From contig OY720344.1 of NCBI GenBank assembly GCA_963082975.1, positions 87,978,107 to 88,042,106 of the forward strand: a stretch of 64,000 nucleotides of DNA. The letters run 5' to 3'. The notes under the pieces were generated by a model, which made no database searches, was not told the DNA's origin, and was given only the letters and a program-made list of their open reading frames with translations. This document shows, piece after piece, positions 21,969 to 32,610 of this stretch (position 1 is the first letter of the stretch; each line of letters opens with the position of its first letter). The DNA comes from Labia minor (taxonomy: Eukaryota > Arthropoda > Insecta > Dermaptera > Spongiphoridae). The translations under genes were made by a program, and so were the position numbers.

Positions 21969-23828
21969 ATGGATCGTTGGCTACAAACTAGTTCAACACA
22001 GAAACGGAAAGAATCAGATGATGAGGCATCAACAGCAAACTCTACCAAGAAACGCAAAACTAGAAAATATTCGGATGATTATTTATCATTTGGATTTACT
22101 TATATTTGCAACAATGATGTGGAAAGACCAGTCTGCGTTCTATGTCAGGAAAGTTTATCCAATGAAAGTATGAAACCTGCTAATCTCAGACGTCATTTAC
22201 AAACAAAGCACAGCGAGCATGTTAGTAAGTCTATCGAATTTTTTAAAATGAAAAAAGAAGAACTTAATTCAAGTCAGAAATTGATGGTAAAGACGGGATC
22301 TGGTGGTATGAGTAAGAAAGTAGTAATGGCATCATATGAAGTAGCTCTACTTATTGCTAAAGCAGGAAAGCCGCATAATATAGCAGAGCAATTAATTCTT
22401 CCTGCTACAAAAGTAATTACAAATATAATGTTAGGAACTAAAGCAGCAAACGATATAAATTTGATTTCATTATCAAATGATACGGTTAAGAATAGGATTG
22501 AAGACATGTCATGTAATATAAAAGAAGAATTAATATCGAGAGTGCGCAAAAGTCACTATTACTCATTACAATTGGATGAAAGTACTGATGTCACTAATAA
22601 TGCCAATTTGTTAGCTTTCATTAGATATGAGTTTGAAAATCAAATACAAGAAGATGTATTGTTTTGTGATTCACTACCTTCACGAACGACAGCTAATGAC
22701 ATATTTAACAGTTTGAATAATTTTATAACCGAAAATGAAATAGAGTGGCCAAAATGTGTTGGAATTTGCACTGATGGTGCTCGTGCAATGTCAGGTACAA
22801 GAACTGGATTGATTGCTCTTATTAAAAATGTTGCGCCTCAGGTTGTTTGGAATCATTGCTGCATTCACAGAGAATCATTAGCAGCCAAAAATATGTCACC
22901 AGATTTGAAAAGAACATTAGACGAAGTAGTTAAAATTGTCAATTTCATTAAGGCTCGTCCACTTAATTCCAGAGTTTTTAAAATTTTGTGTGAGGAAATG
23001 GGTAGTCAACATACACATTTATTATTACATACAGATGTACGTTGGTTGTCCCGCGGGAAAGTACTCATTCGCCTTTTTGAGCTTCGAGATGAAATACGAT
23101 TGTTTTTAATAGATGCGCATTTTGAACTGACCGAATGTTTCAATGATTTTATCTGGTTAGCTAAGGTGGCTTACTTGACTGATATTTTTACAAAATTGAA
23201 CGAACTTAATTTGAGCCTGCAAGGTACTGTTGTAAATATATTTAAAGTTGAAGATAAAATAGAAGCAATGATTAAAAAAATCGACTTGTGGTCGAAACGC
23301 ATCCAGAACGGTGTATATGAGTCTTTTCCAACTCTCAATGATTTCATAGAAAGCTCCAGTGAAAAATTGCTTAATCAAACGCGTCAATTATTTGTTGAAC
23401 ATTTAATTACTTTGAAAAGCAACTTCAGGAAGTATTTTTCTACTCCTGATCCTTGCAATAACTGGATCAGAGATCCATTTAATATGGAAATTACAAATGC
23501 TAAACATTTATCTGCACCTGAACAAGATATTCTCGTGGAATTATCATGTGATACAACTTATAAACTAAAATTTAACAAAACTGAATTGAGCAACTTTTGG
23601 TTACTTCTCAGGTCAGATTATCCTGCGCTTGCAAATAAAGCACTTCAACACTTGATTCCATTCTGCACAATATATTTATGCGAACAAGCTTTTTCGGTAC
23701 TATTTTATATTAAGTCTAAATATAGAAACAAATTAAATGTAGAGCCGGATCTTAGATTAAAAGTTTCCAATATTAAGCCAGATATTGAGATTCTTGTTTC
23801 AAGAAAACAACTGCATACATCTCATTAA
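21969..23828 (+). CDS. hAT-family transposase, full length, 619 residues (ZBED5/FAM200-like)
   Basis: This enzyme would bind the element's ends and catalyse its cut-and-paste excision and insertion. Visible in order: a short basic N-terminus; a BED-type zinc finger with C56, C59, H76 and H81; the RNase-H-like core with the first acid D203 in LDESTD, the second D269 in CTDGA, and the C297-x-x-H300 pair; HTDVRWLSRG (354-363); LNLSLQG (413-419); the alpha-helical insertion; and a C-terminal dimerisation region with YLCEQAFSVL, where E572 is a plausible third acid, ending in KQLHTSH. There is no internal stop. The length and all blocks fit the intronless proteins annotated in animals as ZBED5-, FAM200A- or GTF2IRD2-like. 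An in-frame upstream start was not seen; the first ATG lies about 1.1 kb inside the left end. Because it has TIRs and a target duplication it is a transposon gene, not a domesticated host gene. Confidence 0.95.
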   Translation: MDRWLQTSSTQKRKESDDEASTANSTKKRKTRKYSDDYLSFGFTYICNNDVERPVCVLCQESLSNESMKPANLRRHLQTKHSEHVSKSIEFFKMKKEELNSSQKLMVKTGSGGMSKKVVMASYEVALLIAKAGKPHNIAEQLILPATKVITNIMLGTKAANDINLISLSNDTVKNRIEDMSCNIKEELISRVRKSHYYSLQLDESTDVTNNANLLAFIRYEFENQIQEDVLFCDSLPSRTTANDIFNSLNNFITENEIEWPKCVGICTDGARAMSGTRTGLIALIKNVAPQVVWNHCCIHRESLAAKNMSPDLKRTLDEVVKIVNFIKARPLNSRVFKILCEEMGSQHTHLLLHTDVRWLSRGKVLIRLFELRDEIRLFLIDAHFELTECFNDFIWLAKVAYLTDIFTKLNELNLSLQGTVVNIFKVEDKIEAMIKKIDLWSKRIQNGVYESFPTLNDFIESSSEKLLNQTRQLFVEHLITLKSNFRKYFSTPDPCNNWIRDPFNMEITNAKHLSAPEQDILVELSCDTTYKLKFNKTELSNFWLLLRSDYPALANKALQHLIPFCTIYLCEQAFSVLFYIKSKYRNKLNVEPDLRLKVSNIKPDIEILVSRKQLHTSH

Positions 23829-24214
23829 ATATGTAAGTTATATTTAATGAGATAGATGCAGTTATTTTTTAAAATATTTCTTATTTAATATTTTCTGAAA
23901 AAAATTATAAAATATTTATATGAATTTAATGTAAGTACCCATTATAATTTGTGAGATTTGTTGCTATGACAATGTTTGTATTTTCTTTCTTCAATATTAT
24001 AATTTCTAATAAAATGTGTTCTACAATATGCAAAAAAATCGTTATTCACCAATCACTGTTAGAAATATTCATCATATATCCTTGTCCTTATGAGATCGTA
24101 AGCCAGAAATTAATTAATAAAATGACGTAAAGTACCTAAAGTTGTGATGGGGGTCCGTCAAAAAAAATTTTTTCAAGTGGGGGTCCGTGGAGTACATAAG
24201 TTTAAGAACCTATG

Positions 24215-24222
24215 GTTTAACC
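24215..24222. repeat. Right target-site duplication of the hAT element (GTTTAACC)
   Basis: Eight bases directly abutting the right terminus and identical to 20850-20857. The central TA fits the Buster-type target consensus. Confidence 0.93.
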
Positions 24223-24240
24223 AATTCATAATAAAAATAA

Positions 24241-24843
24241 GCTGGGGTGTCTCCACTCGACTATCTCGCAATTTTAATTGGATTAAATAACATATATTAT
24301 ATTTAAGTTAAATGTAATTAATTAAATTATAAAAATTAAAATTAGTAAATAAAATATTTATTAAACCAGCGCGTGTTTGGCTCTTTGTTGACGACACCAC
24401 GTCACGTGCTGGCGCGTGATTGTCAGTCAACGTGTTAAAAATTATAATTCCGGGATTTTCAGCTATTCAATCAAGCTGAAATTCTATATATAGCAGTTTT
24501 ATACAATTTTTATTCATGTGAAAAACTATCAAACATATATCTTTATTTTTACGGTCACTTTAGAGGAAAAAAAATGAAAATGTTGTATAGGTAATGACCC
24601 TCTTCCAAATGAGCTACATTTCTCAAAAGTTGATAGAAACCACGAATTTTGAAGGCCCGTTTCACCATACCAAATTTCAAGATTCTAGCTCAAACCGTTT
24701 TTGTCTACATACACACACACACACACACAGACATTTTTCTCAACCTTAGTGAAAATGATTCAGGAACTTTCAAAACGTATAAAAACATTAAAATCTTAAC
24801 ATTAAAAATTTTCGTGATCACAATACTATCTCTGGCGAGATAG
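24241..24843 (+). repeat. P repeat, copy 2
   Basis: Same order as the copy at 14298, starting 19 bases after the right target duplication of the intact hAT element. It contains an (AC)n run at about 24712-24730. Confidence 0.75.
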
Positions 24844-25639
24844 TAATTAAATGTTAAATTATTATTCTTATTAACATATATTTATCTTTAAATAATATTT
24901 GTAATAAATAATGACTTTTGAAAAATAAATAAATTGAAACAATATTGTTAGTAAAATTGAGTAATTTAATAAATATAACACTTCTATTGCAAATAGTACT
25001 TATTATACGAAAATATACATCAAAATTCAATCAGTTTTCAATGTATAACTGTATCCTATATAACACTTGACTCACTGCAAGTAAAGATTTCCATTCACGT
25101 GCGTTGAATCCAACCTTCTCGATTTACCAAAATACTTGAACAGTAGATTTGCTCTCGTATTGAAAAAGAATACGTAAAGGAAAAGTCTATCAAGAAACGT
25201 ATTCAAGTTGAAGTAAACGAAATAAATGCAAAATGAAATAAAACACAAATACCTCTTTCGGTTGTACTTAATCATTAAGTATAATATTAAAGGTATCAAT
25301 CATATATAAATTATATGCATTAATAAATTAAAATTATAAGCTATACTACAGAAATTAAATAAAACAAAAAGTTCTTATATCAAAAATTTTACAATTAATA
25401 AATTCTCTTCAATAAATTCTTACCAAAAATTATGAAAATATATATAAGAATGTTTATGTTTGGGTGTCACTTAAATCAATTTCCTTTCTCTGTAAAATAA
25501 TTTTATTTACATTTTTAATATAAATTAATCACATATACCCAAATTTACAATATTACAAGGTTTTACCTGTAAAAGAAATCGATTCTTAAAGTTGTAATAT
25601 CCACAATTTTAATTTTCTCTAACAGTTACTTTTGTATAA
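24844..25639. other. AT-rich intron DNA
   Basis: No supported feature. Confidence 0.55.
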
Positions 25640-25710
25640 GACTAGCTGCTCGGAGCGCCTACGGCGCTCTTCACGCCTAGGCAACGGCTCTGCCCCCTGT
25701 ACCCCCTGAA
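25640..25710 (+). repeat. Double-hairpin GC-rich repeat (family H), copy 4, truncated
   Basis: GAGCGCC-TAC-GGCGCTC, CTTCACGCCTAG, a damaged second stem, then TGTACCCCCTGAAT where the family tail is lost. Confidence 0.7.
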
Positions 25711-25732
25711 TCTTTTTTAACCTCTCTTCTTT

Positions 25733-25890
25733 TTCTTATTCTATCTCAGTAGAGCGACCAGCTGCATCTAAGATCCGATCTTTAAAAAGCCTATTTCCTC
25801 TCTCAGACAGAGACTCAATTAATCGTTTTTTAACTTTAGGTTCCCTATCTTTGTTTTGTAATTCTAACAAATCAGATGATCTAACTTAAT
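25733..25890 (-). pseudogene. Coding-like relic, unrecognised
   Basis: On the minus strand a frame of about 50 codons begins VRSSDLLELQNKDREP, continues through KKRLIESLSERGNRLF and ends GRSTEIE with a stop near 25735. Composition is charged and helical, unlike chance translation of AT-rich DNA. It has no Met start and lies between family H copy 4 and a K repeat, so it is probably an inner piece of a decayed mobile element. No family assigned. Confidence 0.4.
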
Positions 25891-26011
25891 TTTAAACGTT
25901 CTTTCCTTTGCCTACTATTTTTTAAATACCTACTTAAATTTGATTTTTTTGGTGGCATTTTGGAAAATTTTTTTTAGCTAAAATGTAGTGTAGTCATATT
26001 TGAAATTTGTT

Positions 26012-26212
26012 GTTAACGGTTACCATGGTAACATATGGGAAAAAGGGCTATTTTTAGGGTTTTCCCGACAATAATTCGATTTTTTCATCTTTGGAAACCA
26101 TCGTTGGACTTCAACGGTCATTTAAAAAAAAGAATTGGCAAAATTGGTCCAGGCGTTATTGAGTTATACGCTTCCCAACACATTTTGCTATTCATTTTTA
26201 TATTATAGATTT
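26012..26212 (+). repeat. K repeat copy 1, with perfect X-box palindrome
   Basis: Starts at TGTTAACGGTTACC, then AGGGTTTTCCCGACAATAAT, AAAAGAATTGGCAAAATTGG, and ends CATTTTGCTATTCATTTTTA. A diverged copy lies at 62855-63032. Confidence 0.7.
26019..26032. promoter_or_regulatory. Perfect X-box (RFX-type) palindrome GTTACCATGGTAAC
   Basis: The 14 bases are their own reverse complement and fit the RFX X-box consensus GTNRCC-AT-GGYAAC. It lies at the edge of a K repeat in the intron. Binding is only inferred. Confidence 0.4.
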
Positions 26213-27800
26213 TAACAATTCCAATTATCATTTATAGACAACTTAAGAAAATTAAATATTCCTTGAATAGAGAAGCTCGAAACTACCAACAAACCCCGTG
26301 AGTAGCGCATTTATTCAAAATGATTATTCATTCATTAATTTAATTTTATATTCACGTCGGCGTGAACATATGTATAGTAATAAGACAACCAAAATGCCCA
26401 TTACTAAGCCACTTTCTTAAATACAAAAGTTATTTACTATTGAATGGCCCTTTTCAGTGTTGACAATATTTTATTTATTATATAAGTAGTATATTCTACC
26501 CTCAAACATTTGTTTATATTGAAAAATAATATTCTAATTTTTCTATGCTAAATATAAATTACACTTTGATTTAAAATTCCATCAAAGGGTATTAATCAGC
26601 AATAGTAATTATAAATTTTCATTAAATTATCTGAAAATATTATTTTTTTAATTTGTTCTTTGAAATAAATTAAATAATGAATAAAAATAATTTTTGAAAA
26701 ATTACAAAAATGTTTTTATAATCTAATTAATATATTCTAATGCTCAAATGATATACGTGTAATAATTTTTTGGAAAAATGGAAGCTAATTAGGATTTATA
26801 AATCAAATATATCTATGTAAAAGTTTAAATTATATGATATTCATATGTAAATAAATGGAATAAAAGACAATAACCTTAAAATAAAATAAATACATAAGTT
26901 TCGTACAATAAAAATAATATGAAAATCATATATTTTTCTTAATTCCCAGTATATTACATTAATTATATATTTATTTATTTTTCTGATTAAAGTTAATCGA
27001 ACTTAACTAGAAATGTACTTGGTGAGATGGTTCCATTTGCGTTCCAAATTGTCATTTAAATTAAATGAGATTGCATTTCATTCGTTAATTAACTCATCCA
27101 GCGAGAGGGGACTGGTTATCTTTTTTTAATAAAATTGACCCACTTATTTATAAATGTCTCGTTTTTTTTTATTTCATTTGGATTTTCATTAATACTAGAT
27201 GAAGCTATCTTATTAGTTTATTCTAGTAACCATTAGATTTTGATTACTCTATTTTATTGCAAAGAATACTCAGTTTGGTATTATGAAAATATATATATAC
27301 TCGTATTAGCATTTAAAAACTTTATTACTATTGATAAGAAAATGCATATTTTATTTCTAATAACAATAAAAATCGCAGCAGTTTTTTTTTTAAATTAGAA
27401 TATAGAAGTGAGAGGTAATTGCAATTGTGTGTGTGTGGGTGTGTATTAGTGGGTGCGTGTAGTCAACATCATTAGTGATTTTTCTTTTAAGTAAACATTA
27501 CAATATATATCTTTTCATAGAATAAAAAAAAGTATCAGTTGACTTGTTGAAACGCCCTCTTTTTGTCGCTGTGAATTCTCGCCCTTTGTTCATTTAATAA
27601 AAACAGATTGCACATTTTAACTTCATTTATTTTTATTTTTTTCACTCATATTACTTTTTTCTATTTAAATGACATAATTGTTCAAGTTTTTAAAATTGAA
27701 AAAACTAAAATGATTTTACATTAAAACACAATAAATTATATATATACTTCGTATAATATTAAAAATTATATAGAACTTGTCTTAAATATTATATATATAT
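26213..27800. other. AT-rich intron DNA
   Basis: No supported gene; a (GT)n-like run at about 27427-27460 and a balanced patch at 27000-27130. Confidence 0.55.
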
Positions 27801-28205
27801 GGTCTGTTCAAAAGAAAAGAGAATTTGGAATTATTTCGAAAAGTATTTGTTTATTCAGCAATATCCATTTTGTCCCCTTCAAAGTAATTCCTCTCAGATA
27901 TATTGCACTTATGTCTGCGATTCTTCAAATTGTCGAAGCACTTCGCCATCAGTTCGTTCTTCGATTTCGACTTAATCTCATCAATTGTGACAAAACACTT
28001 TCCTTTCATTGGTCTCTTAAGTTTTGGGAATAGGAAAAAGTCGCAGGGAGCCAAATCTGGTAAATACGGTTGTTGAGGCATGATTATAGTGTTGTTTTTG
28101 TCCAAAAAATCACGAACAAGCAATGATGTGTGAGCTGGTGCATTATCGTGATGCAGAATCCATGATTTATTTTTGGAATCTTTCTCAATTCGACCAAAAA
28201 TCTGT
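27801..28205 (-). pseudogene. mariner transposase, C-terminal relic with one terminal end
   Basis: Read on the minus strand the frame runs from QIFGRIEKD through HHDNAPAH to a stop at 27851-27853. HDNAPAH holds the second catalytic Asp and LAPCDFFLFP the third; exactly 34 residues separate them, the D34D spacing that defines mariner elements. The first Asp, the helix-turn-helix DNA-binding region and the 5' end are missing, so it cannot transpose itself. GGTCTGTTCAAAAG at 27801 directly after TATATATAT may be its surviving terminal repeat next to a TA target. The truncated edge lies only about 50 bp left of the tandem duplication. Confidence 0.9.
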
Positions 28206-28255
28206 CAACTTAACAAAATTATATATTTCATCTATTATTGTTATTAATAATAAGT

Positions 28256-29584
28256 ACCGGGACCCCGAGCCTCGGCTCGGTACTTAAGTTAAAAAAAATG
28301 ATTCATTATTATTGGGTTTGGCTGGTAATATTAATACCTGGGATACCGAGCTGTCGCTCGAAAAAATGTTTAGACATTATTATAGACATTTTCATTCTGT
28401 AAATTAAATAATTTTATTTCATTTAAATAAATATCTATTTTTAAATAATTTTTCTCTACATTATTTATCTAATTCTGACAATATATTAAGATCACACCGG
28501 GACCCCGAGCCTCGGCTAGGTAATTAAGTTAAAAAAAAATAATTCATTATTATATTGGGTTTGGCTGGTAATATTAATACTTGGGACACCGAGCTGATAT
28601 ACAATTCTTTAATTATTTATTACAATTATTAAATGTTGCATCATTGCATGGAACTTGGGGTCCTCAATAATACATAAATATGTATTATTAGATATGTTTC
28701 TAAGCAAAATTAAATAATAAAAATTTATAAAAAATAAAAAAAAAATTTGAATTAATATTAAATTATTAGTTAATGACTAATAAGTAATTAATAAAATAAA
28801 AAAAATAAAATTTATTACAATATTACAATTATTAAATGTTGCATCATTTTAATTAATAAAATAAAATAAAAGAAATTAAATTTAATCAAAGAACAATGAA
28901 TAAATAAATATAAAATAATAGATAAAAAAAAAAAAAAAATTTTTTCCCGCCGGTTTCGATCCTGCTAAGTTGACTATTCAAAACAGTCGCTCTACCCATT
29001 AGACTAATAATAGTTAGATGATGAAAACGACATTTTTTAATCTCTTAGCAGACGTAGATGTTTTTTTGTTTTTGTTTTTGTTTTTTTTGAGAGTGATTAA
29101 TAAATATATATATATATTTTATTAAAAATAAATATTTTTAATTTTATTTTGAAATTAAATAATGAATTTTAAAATATTTTAAATATATAAAAAAATGTTA
29201 ATACAATTCATTTAAAAAAAAGCGGGAATCAACCAACCGTATTTTTTTGTTAATAATTAATTAATTAAGATTAATAAATATATATATATATATATATTAT
29301 TAAAAATAAATATTTTTAATTTTATTTCGAAATTTATTTTATTTTAAAATATTTTAAATATAAAAAAAATATTGAAGTAAAATTGATGACGTCACACCCA
29401 TATATAATTTTCAATTAAGAAATTAATAATGAAGCTGTAAGTTTCAAGAGATGTGATCAATAAAACTCAATTTTTCTTTATAAATACTATATCTAGTGTG
29501 AATTTGAAAAAAATCGTTAGAGCGGTTTTTGAGAACCAATGGTTATATATATATACAATTTTAGCTAGCATAATAAGATTAGAT
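28256..29584 (+). repeat. R repeat, copy 1 (about 1.33 kb)
   Basis: Begins ACCGGGACCCCGAGCCTCGG and has a second similar start at about 28496. It contains short GC-rich hairpins (GAGCCTCGGCTC; CGAGCTGTCGCTCG), a tRNA-like relic, TGACGTCA, and ends AGCTAGCATAATAAGATTAG. A diverged, 5'-truncated copy at 50690-51345 shows that this is an interspersed family, not a local sequence. Non-coding; class unknown. Confidence 0.8.
28946..29010 (-). ncRNA. tRNA-Gln(TTG)-like relic with A and B boxes inside R copy 1
   Basis: On the minus strand TAGTCTAATGG fits the Pol III A box and GATCGAAAC fits the B box. Between them, GACTG-TTTTGAA-TAGTC folds as a five-pair anticodon arm with one G-T pair and a 7-nt loop whose central triplet is TTG. 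The T arm has one mispair and no convincing acceptor stem is present, so this is a tRNA-derived relic rather than a tRNA gene. A run of T on the + strand (A on the minus) follows the 3' side. Confidence 0.55.
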
Positions 29585-30342
29585 AGATTTAAAATTCAAT
29601 TCAATTTTAAATTTCAATATGGTTAAAAAAACAATAATAAGTATAGATATATTTGGCTATGAATGTATAATTCTTTTTAAGTAAGAATTACAATTTTATT
29701 CCATAATTATAAAACATTCGACAAGTTCGGTGACAAGTTTAGGAGTAATTTAATTAATTTATTTACTTAGAATCAGGAAGAGTTAAAATACCTTTTAAAG
29801 CAATTCTTTTATCAATGTCTGTTACCATTCAAAACAGAATCCTTATCTAAAATTAATGTTTATAAACTGTAAAACCATGATAGAGCTGTTACATAGAATA
29901 TACAATACTGCAATAGGCTAAAGATCAATTGTCCCACCAGTTGTCACAACTTCACATAACCAATAATCATTTAAATTATAAAGATTAAGTAATAATTTTA
30001 ACGATTTTTTAATATTAATTTTACAATTGTTTATAGGTCTTTCATGTTTTAGCCATCTTTCAAAAAATGGATTATATTAAATAGAAAAATTTAATTTATC
30101 TGAAAATCTATTTAAATCCCTTCATGTATTAACAGCACTTATGTATTTTTATTGTTCCCCACAAATTGACAATAATATTTTTAAGAATTATTGTTAAAGC
30201 CTCTCCCTGATTAGATTTAGTTATTTTAATATCAATTTATTTTTATATAATTTTTATAAGTTTTTTCTTTTTATATATATTTTTTTTGTATATTTATATT
30301 CAACCACGTGGTCTGTTCAGTAGTTAAGTTGACTATGAAAAG

Positions 30343-30356
30343 GGGTCACATGACCT
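30343..30356. promoter_or_regulatory. Nuclear-receptor type inverted repeat GGGTCA-CA-TGACCT (unit 1)
   Basis: Two AGGTCA-like half-sites face each other with a 2-bp spacer. An E-box CCACGTGG lies at 30304-30311, a CCAAT at 30365-30369 and a second CACGTG about 30513. Together they look promoter- or LTR-U3-like; function is inferred. Confidence 0.35.
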
Positions 30357-30396
30357 CCTCACAGCCAATCGCCTTGCTACCTTTTGTCGATGTTGG

Positions 30397-30418
30397 GCTC
30401 AGGGCTTCTGCCCTGAGC
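30397..30418. other. Perfect 8-bp stem hairpin GCTCAGGG-CTTCTG-CCCTGAGC
   Basis: Lies just downstream of the promoter-like patch in tandem unit 1 and is repeated at 38658-38679. It could be an RNA hairpin in a transcript or part of an LTR-like element. Confidence 0.5.
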
Positions 30419-31189
30419 TTCGGAGAGGTGATCTCTCACTTGCATTTTGGACTTGATATTGTTTACACGCTTTTGGCTTTTTAGCTGTGAATTCGCCATT
30501 TTTTTGTTGACCACGTGTTTTGAAAACTGTGTTGAGTTATTATTATTATTGTTATTTTTTTTGTAAACTTGTTTTGTTTTAGCTGAGCATTAGCTAGCAT
30601 TTATTCCTTTTTATTTTTATATTTAATTTGTAAATTCTAAGGATTATCTCCTTTTAATTTTTATATCAATTTCATTTTATTTTTACTTTATATTAATTTT
30701 CTTTTCATTAAATATTATAACCTGGCAACGAACCTTTTTCTTTTATTTGTAAAAAAGTGAATCTAATTTTTCCTTTGCAGATCCATATGTTAGCATCGGA
30801 TATTTTGATTAATTTGATTTGTTATTATTTCTTTCCGATCTTGATTCTCCAAGGCGAATCGCCTAAGCACTAATAGTCAAACGTACTCCACTCTTTGGTG
30901 AAGTTTATTTCAGGGTCCCTTTCCCAATTTTACTTTATTTTTACTCCCCGTGTGAAAGAGTTGAGAATTCTTTTTTTTAACTCCTTCACTAGTGGCACAG
31001 GTAATCCGACAGGCTCAACAATATTTTATTTTGTTTCGGCTTGTCCAATTATTAATTAAAAAAAGAAAACAAAGATAAAAATTACCATGAATTATATCAA
31101 TCTTCCATGTTGTTATTTTGAATAGTAATTTTCTAATTATATAATTCTACAAAGTAATATAAAAAGCATTTCAATGAAATTTAATTGAA

Positions 31190-31390
31190 TTTAATGAGCG
31201 TGATTTTATTCGCCTTTAAATAGCTTTCGACCCTTCAAAGTAGGGAGGGGTGGTAAGAGGTGGAGAAAATAATAACCTAGGGAGCAATTAGATAAGTAAT
31301 TCAAAAGATATCCCCTCCAAATGGAACACTCATTCTTATGCATATCGCATATGAATGGCGTGGCTTTTTATTTCAATTACTAAATGAATT
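31190..31390. promoter_or_regulatory. Candidate intronic control block 1 (unit 1; repeated at +8261)
   Basis: GC-richer than its surroundings, with GTAGGGAGGGGTGGTAAGAG, AGCAATTAGATAAG and the near-palindrome ATGCATATCGCATATGAAT, which resembles POU-type sites. Non-coding; regulatory role is inferred from composition only. Confidence 0.22.
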
Positions 31391-32279
31391 GAAAGATATT
31401 TTTATAAAATCCCTTCCTCTAAATTTTATAAATAGGGACGAAACAATTCTAAAAAAAAATGAAATGATTAACATATTATAAATAATTTAAATAAATGCAG
31501 AGATTTGATCTTTATTTGTTTTTTAAAAAATAATAAAAAATTAAATGAAAAAAATCAGTAAAATTATTTATCATTATTTATTTATTTAGTTTTATATTTA
31601 TTCATTTATTTATTCAGACCAGCCATTTCTACCGCTATTTTCATAAATATGTCTTTGTTTTATTTAAAAGAATCTATATATATATATAAGTTTAGGGTAT
31701 ATTTGGCCAAACTAAAACTATTATTTTTATTGTTAGCTTACTAGACTTATATATATATATATTTTTTTATTAATCTGGAAAATAAAATTTTACCTTACAA
31801 ACATAATGAATTTTTTAAACTTTTCATAAAAACCCCAGAATACACGGTAATCAGAAAATTATATTGTATAATAGATTTATTATTCCACAATAAAATAATA
31901 ATACCTACATATAAATAAAATAAATATATATTTTATTTCATGACAATCTTATTTATTTATTTTTATTTTATTTTATAATTAGTTTTTAAACTTTTCCTCT
32001 ATGACTCTTCTTCTACTACTCCAAATTATTAGATAAATATTTATAAATTTCACAAAGATAATAATAACATTTATTTTTTTTTAGATTGAGGACGACAACT
32101 TAAATAATAACAAAACGTAGAACTTTTATTTTATCATTAATAGAAATCTTGTTCGTTTGGCGCAATTCAAATTCATAAAATTTATTGTAAAACTGTATAT
32201 TGTAATATGTATTTTACTTCCATTTTTGATTTAAGAAAAAGGATCATTTATGAATCTAAAATATGAAAATGGTTATTTA

Positions 32280-32610
32280 GTGGTGAGGGGTTTAAAACGG
32301 AGCTCTATTTGTAGGTTAAAACTTTTACTTAATTGGAAAGATGAACGTGAAGATTGCTTTTAATTAGAAGTGGCATGAAATCAACGAGTCAAAGCAGTTA
32401 AGTCGTGGGGACATTCAGATGTTGGAATCTCTAACATTTCACCTTTAACCTCAAACCACAGACTCATCGCATATTAATCTTTGATGCATGCCACCGTACA
32501 GGGGAATTAAGCTCTTCAGATTGAGCAAAATTAATTAAAATTAAAATTCAACTCAATGCCTTGATCTCTGTTGGGTGATTAGAGAGGGTTTGGTGAAGAA
32601 TGTGTATTAC
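32280..32610. promoter_or_regulatory. Candidate intronic control block 2 (unit 1; repeated at +8261)
   Basis: Balanced-composition stretch with several homeodomain-like cores (TTTTAATTAGAAG, TTAATTAA), AATCTTTGATGCATG and no open frame of note. Inferred only. Confidence 0.22.

Larger units (their letters stand above)
20858..24214 (+). mobile_element. Apparently intact hAT transposon (Buster-like), 3357 bp, with TIRs and 8-bp target duplication
   Basis: The ends are CAGTGGTTCTTAAACT on the left and, read inward on the other strand, CATAGGTTCTTAAACT on the right; both continue into GC-rich tracts containing GGACCCC. The element is flanked on both sides by the same 8 bases GTTTAACC (20850-20857 and 24215-24222). 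The duplication fits the nnnTAnnn target preference known for Buster-group hAT elements. The single long transposase frame (21969-23828) is in the same orientation as the host gene. Short tandem repeats fill the 5' untranslated part (21323-21936). The intact frame, exact duplication and near-matching ends suggest a recent insertion into the intron. Confidence 0.95.
30300..31020 (+). other. GC-richer promoter- or LTR-like segment in unit 1
   Basis: Contains the E-box, inverted-repeat half-sites, CCAAT, a hairpin, then T-rich stretches, a CCTGGCAACGAACC motif at 30721, a TTTCCTTTGCAG acceptor-like site near 30769-30780, and CTCCAAGGCGAATCGCC near 30848. No protein-coding frame and no second LTR were found. 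Unit 2 repeats it at 38561-39281. Confidence 0.3.

Noticed and set aside
22274..22549. 91-residue minus frame
   Set aside because: Antisense shadow within the hAT transposase gene.
21969..23828. Reading the 619-residue protein as a domesticated host gene (ZBED5 or FAM200 type)
   Set aside because: Flanking inverted repeats and an exact 8-bp target duplication show it is still inside a transposon.
28946..29010. Functional tRNA-Gln gene
   Set aside because: No acceptor stem and a mispaired T arm; it is a relic inside an interspersed repeat.
30190..30730. Complete solo LTR
   Set aside because: TGTT and CCTGGCAACG motifs are suggestive, but I found no matching TG...CA ends, target duplication or second LTR.
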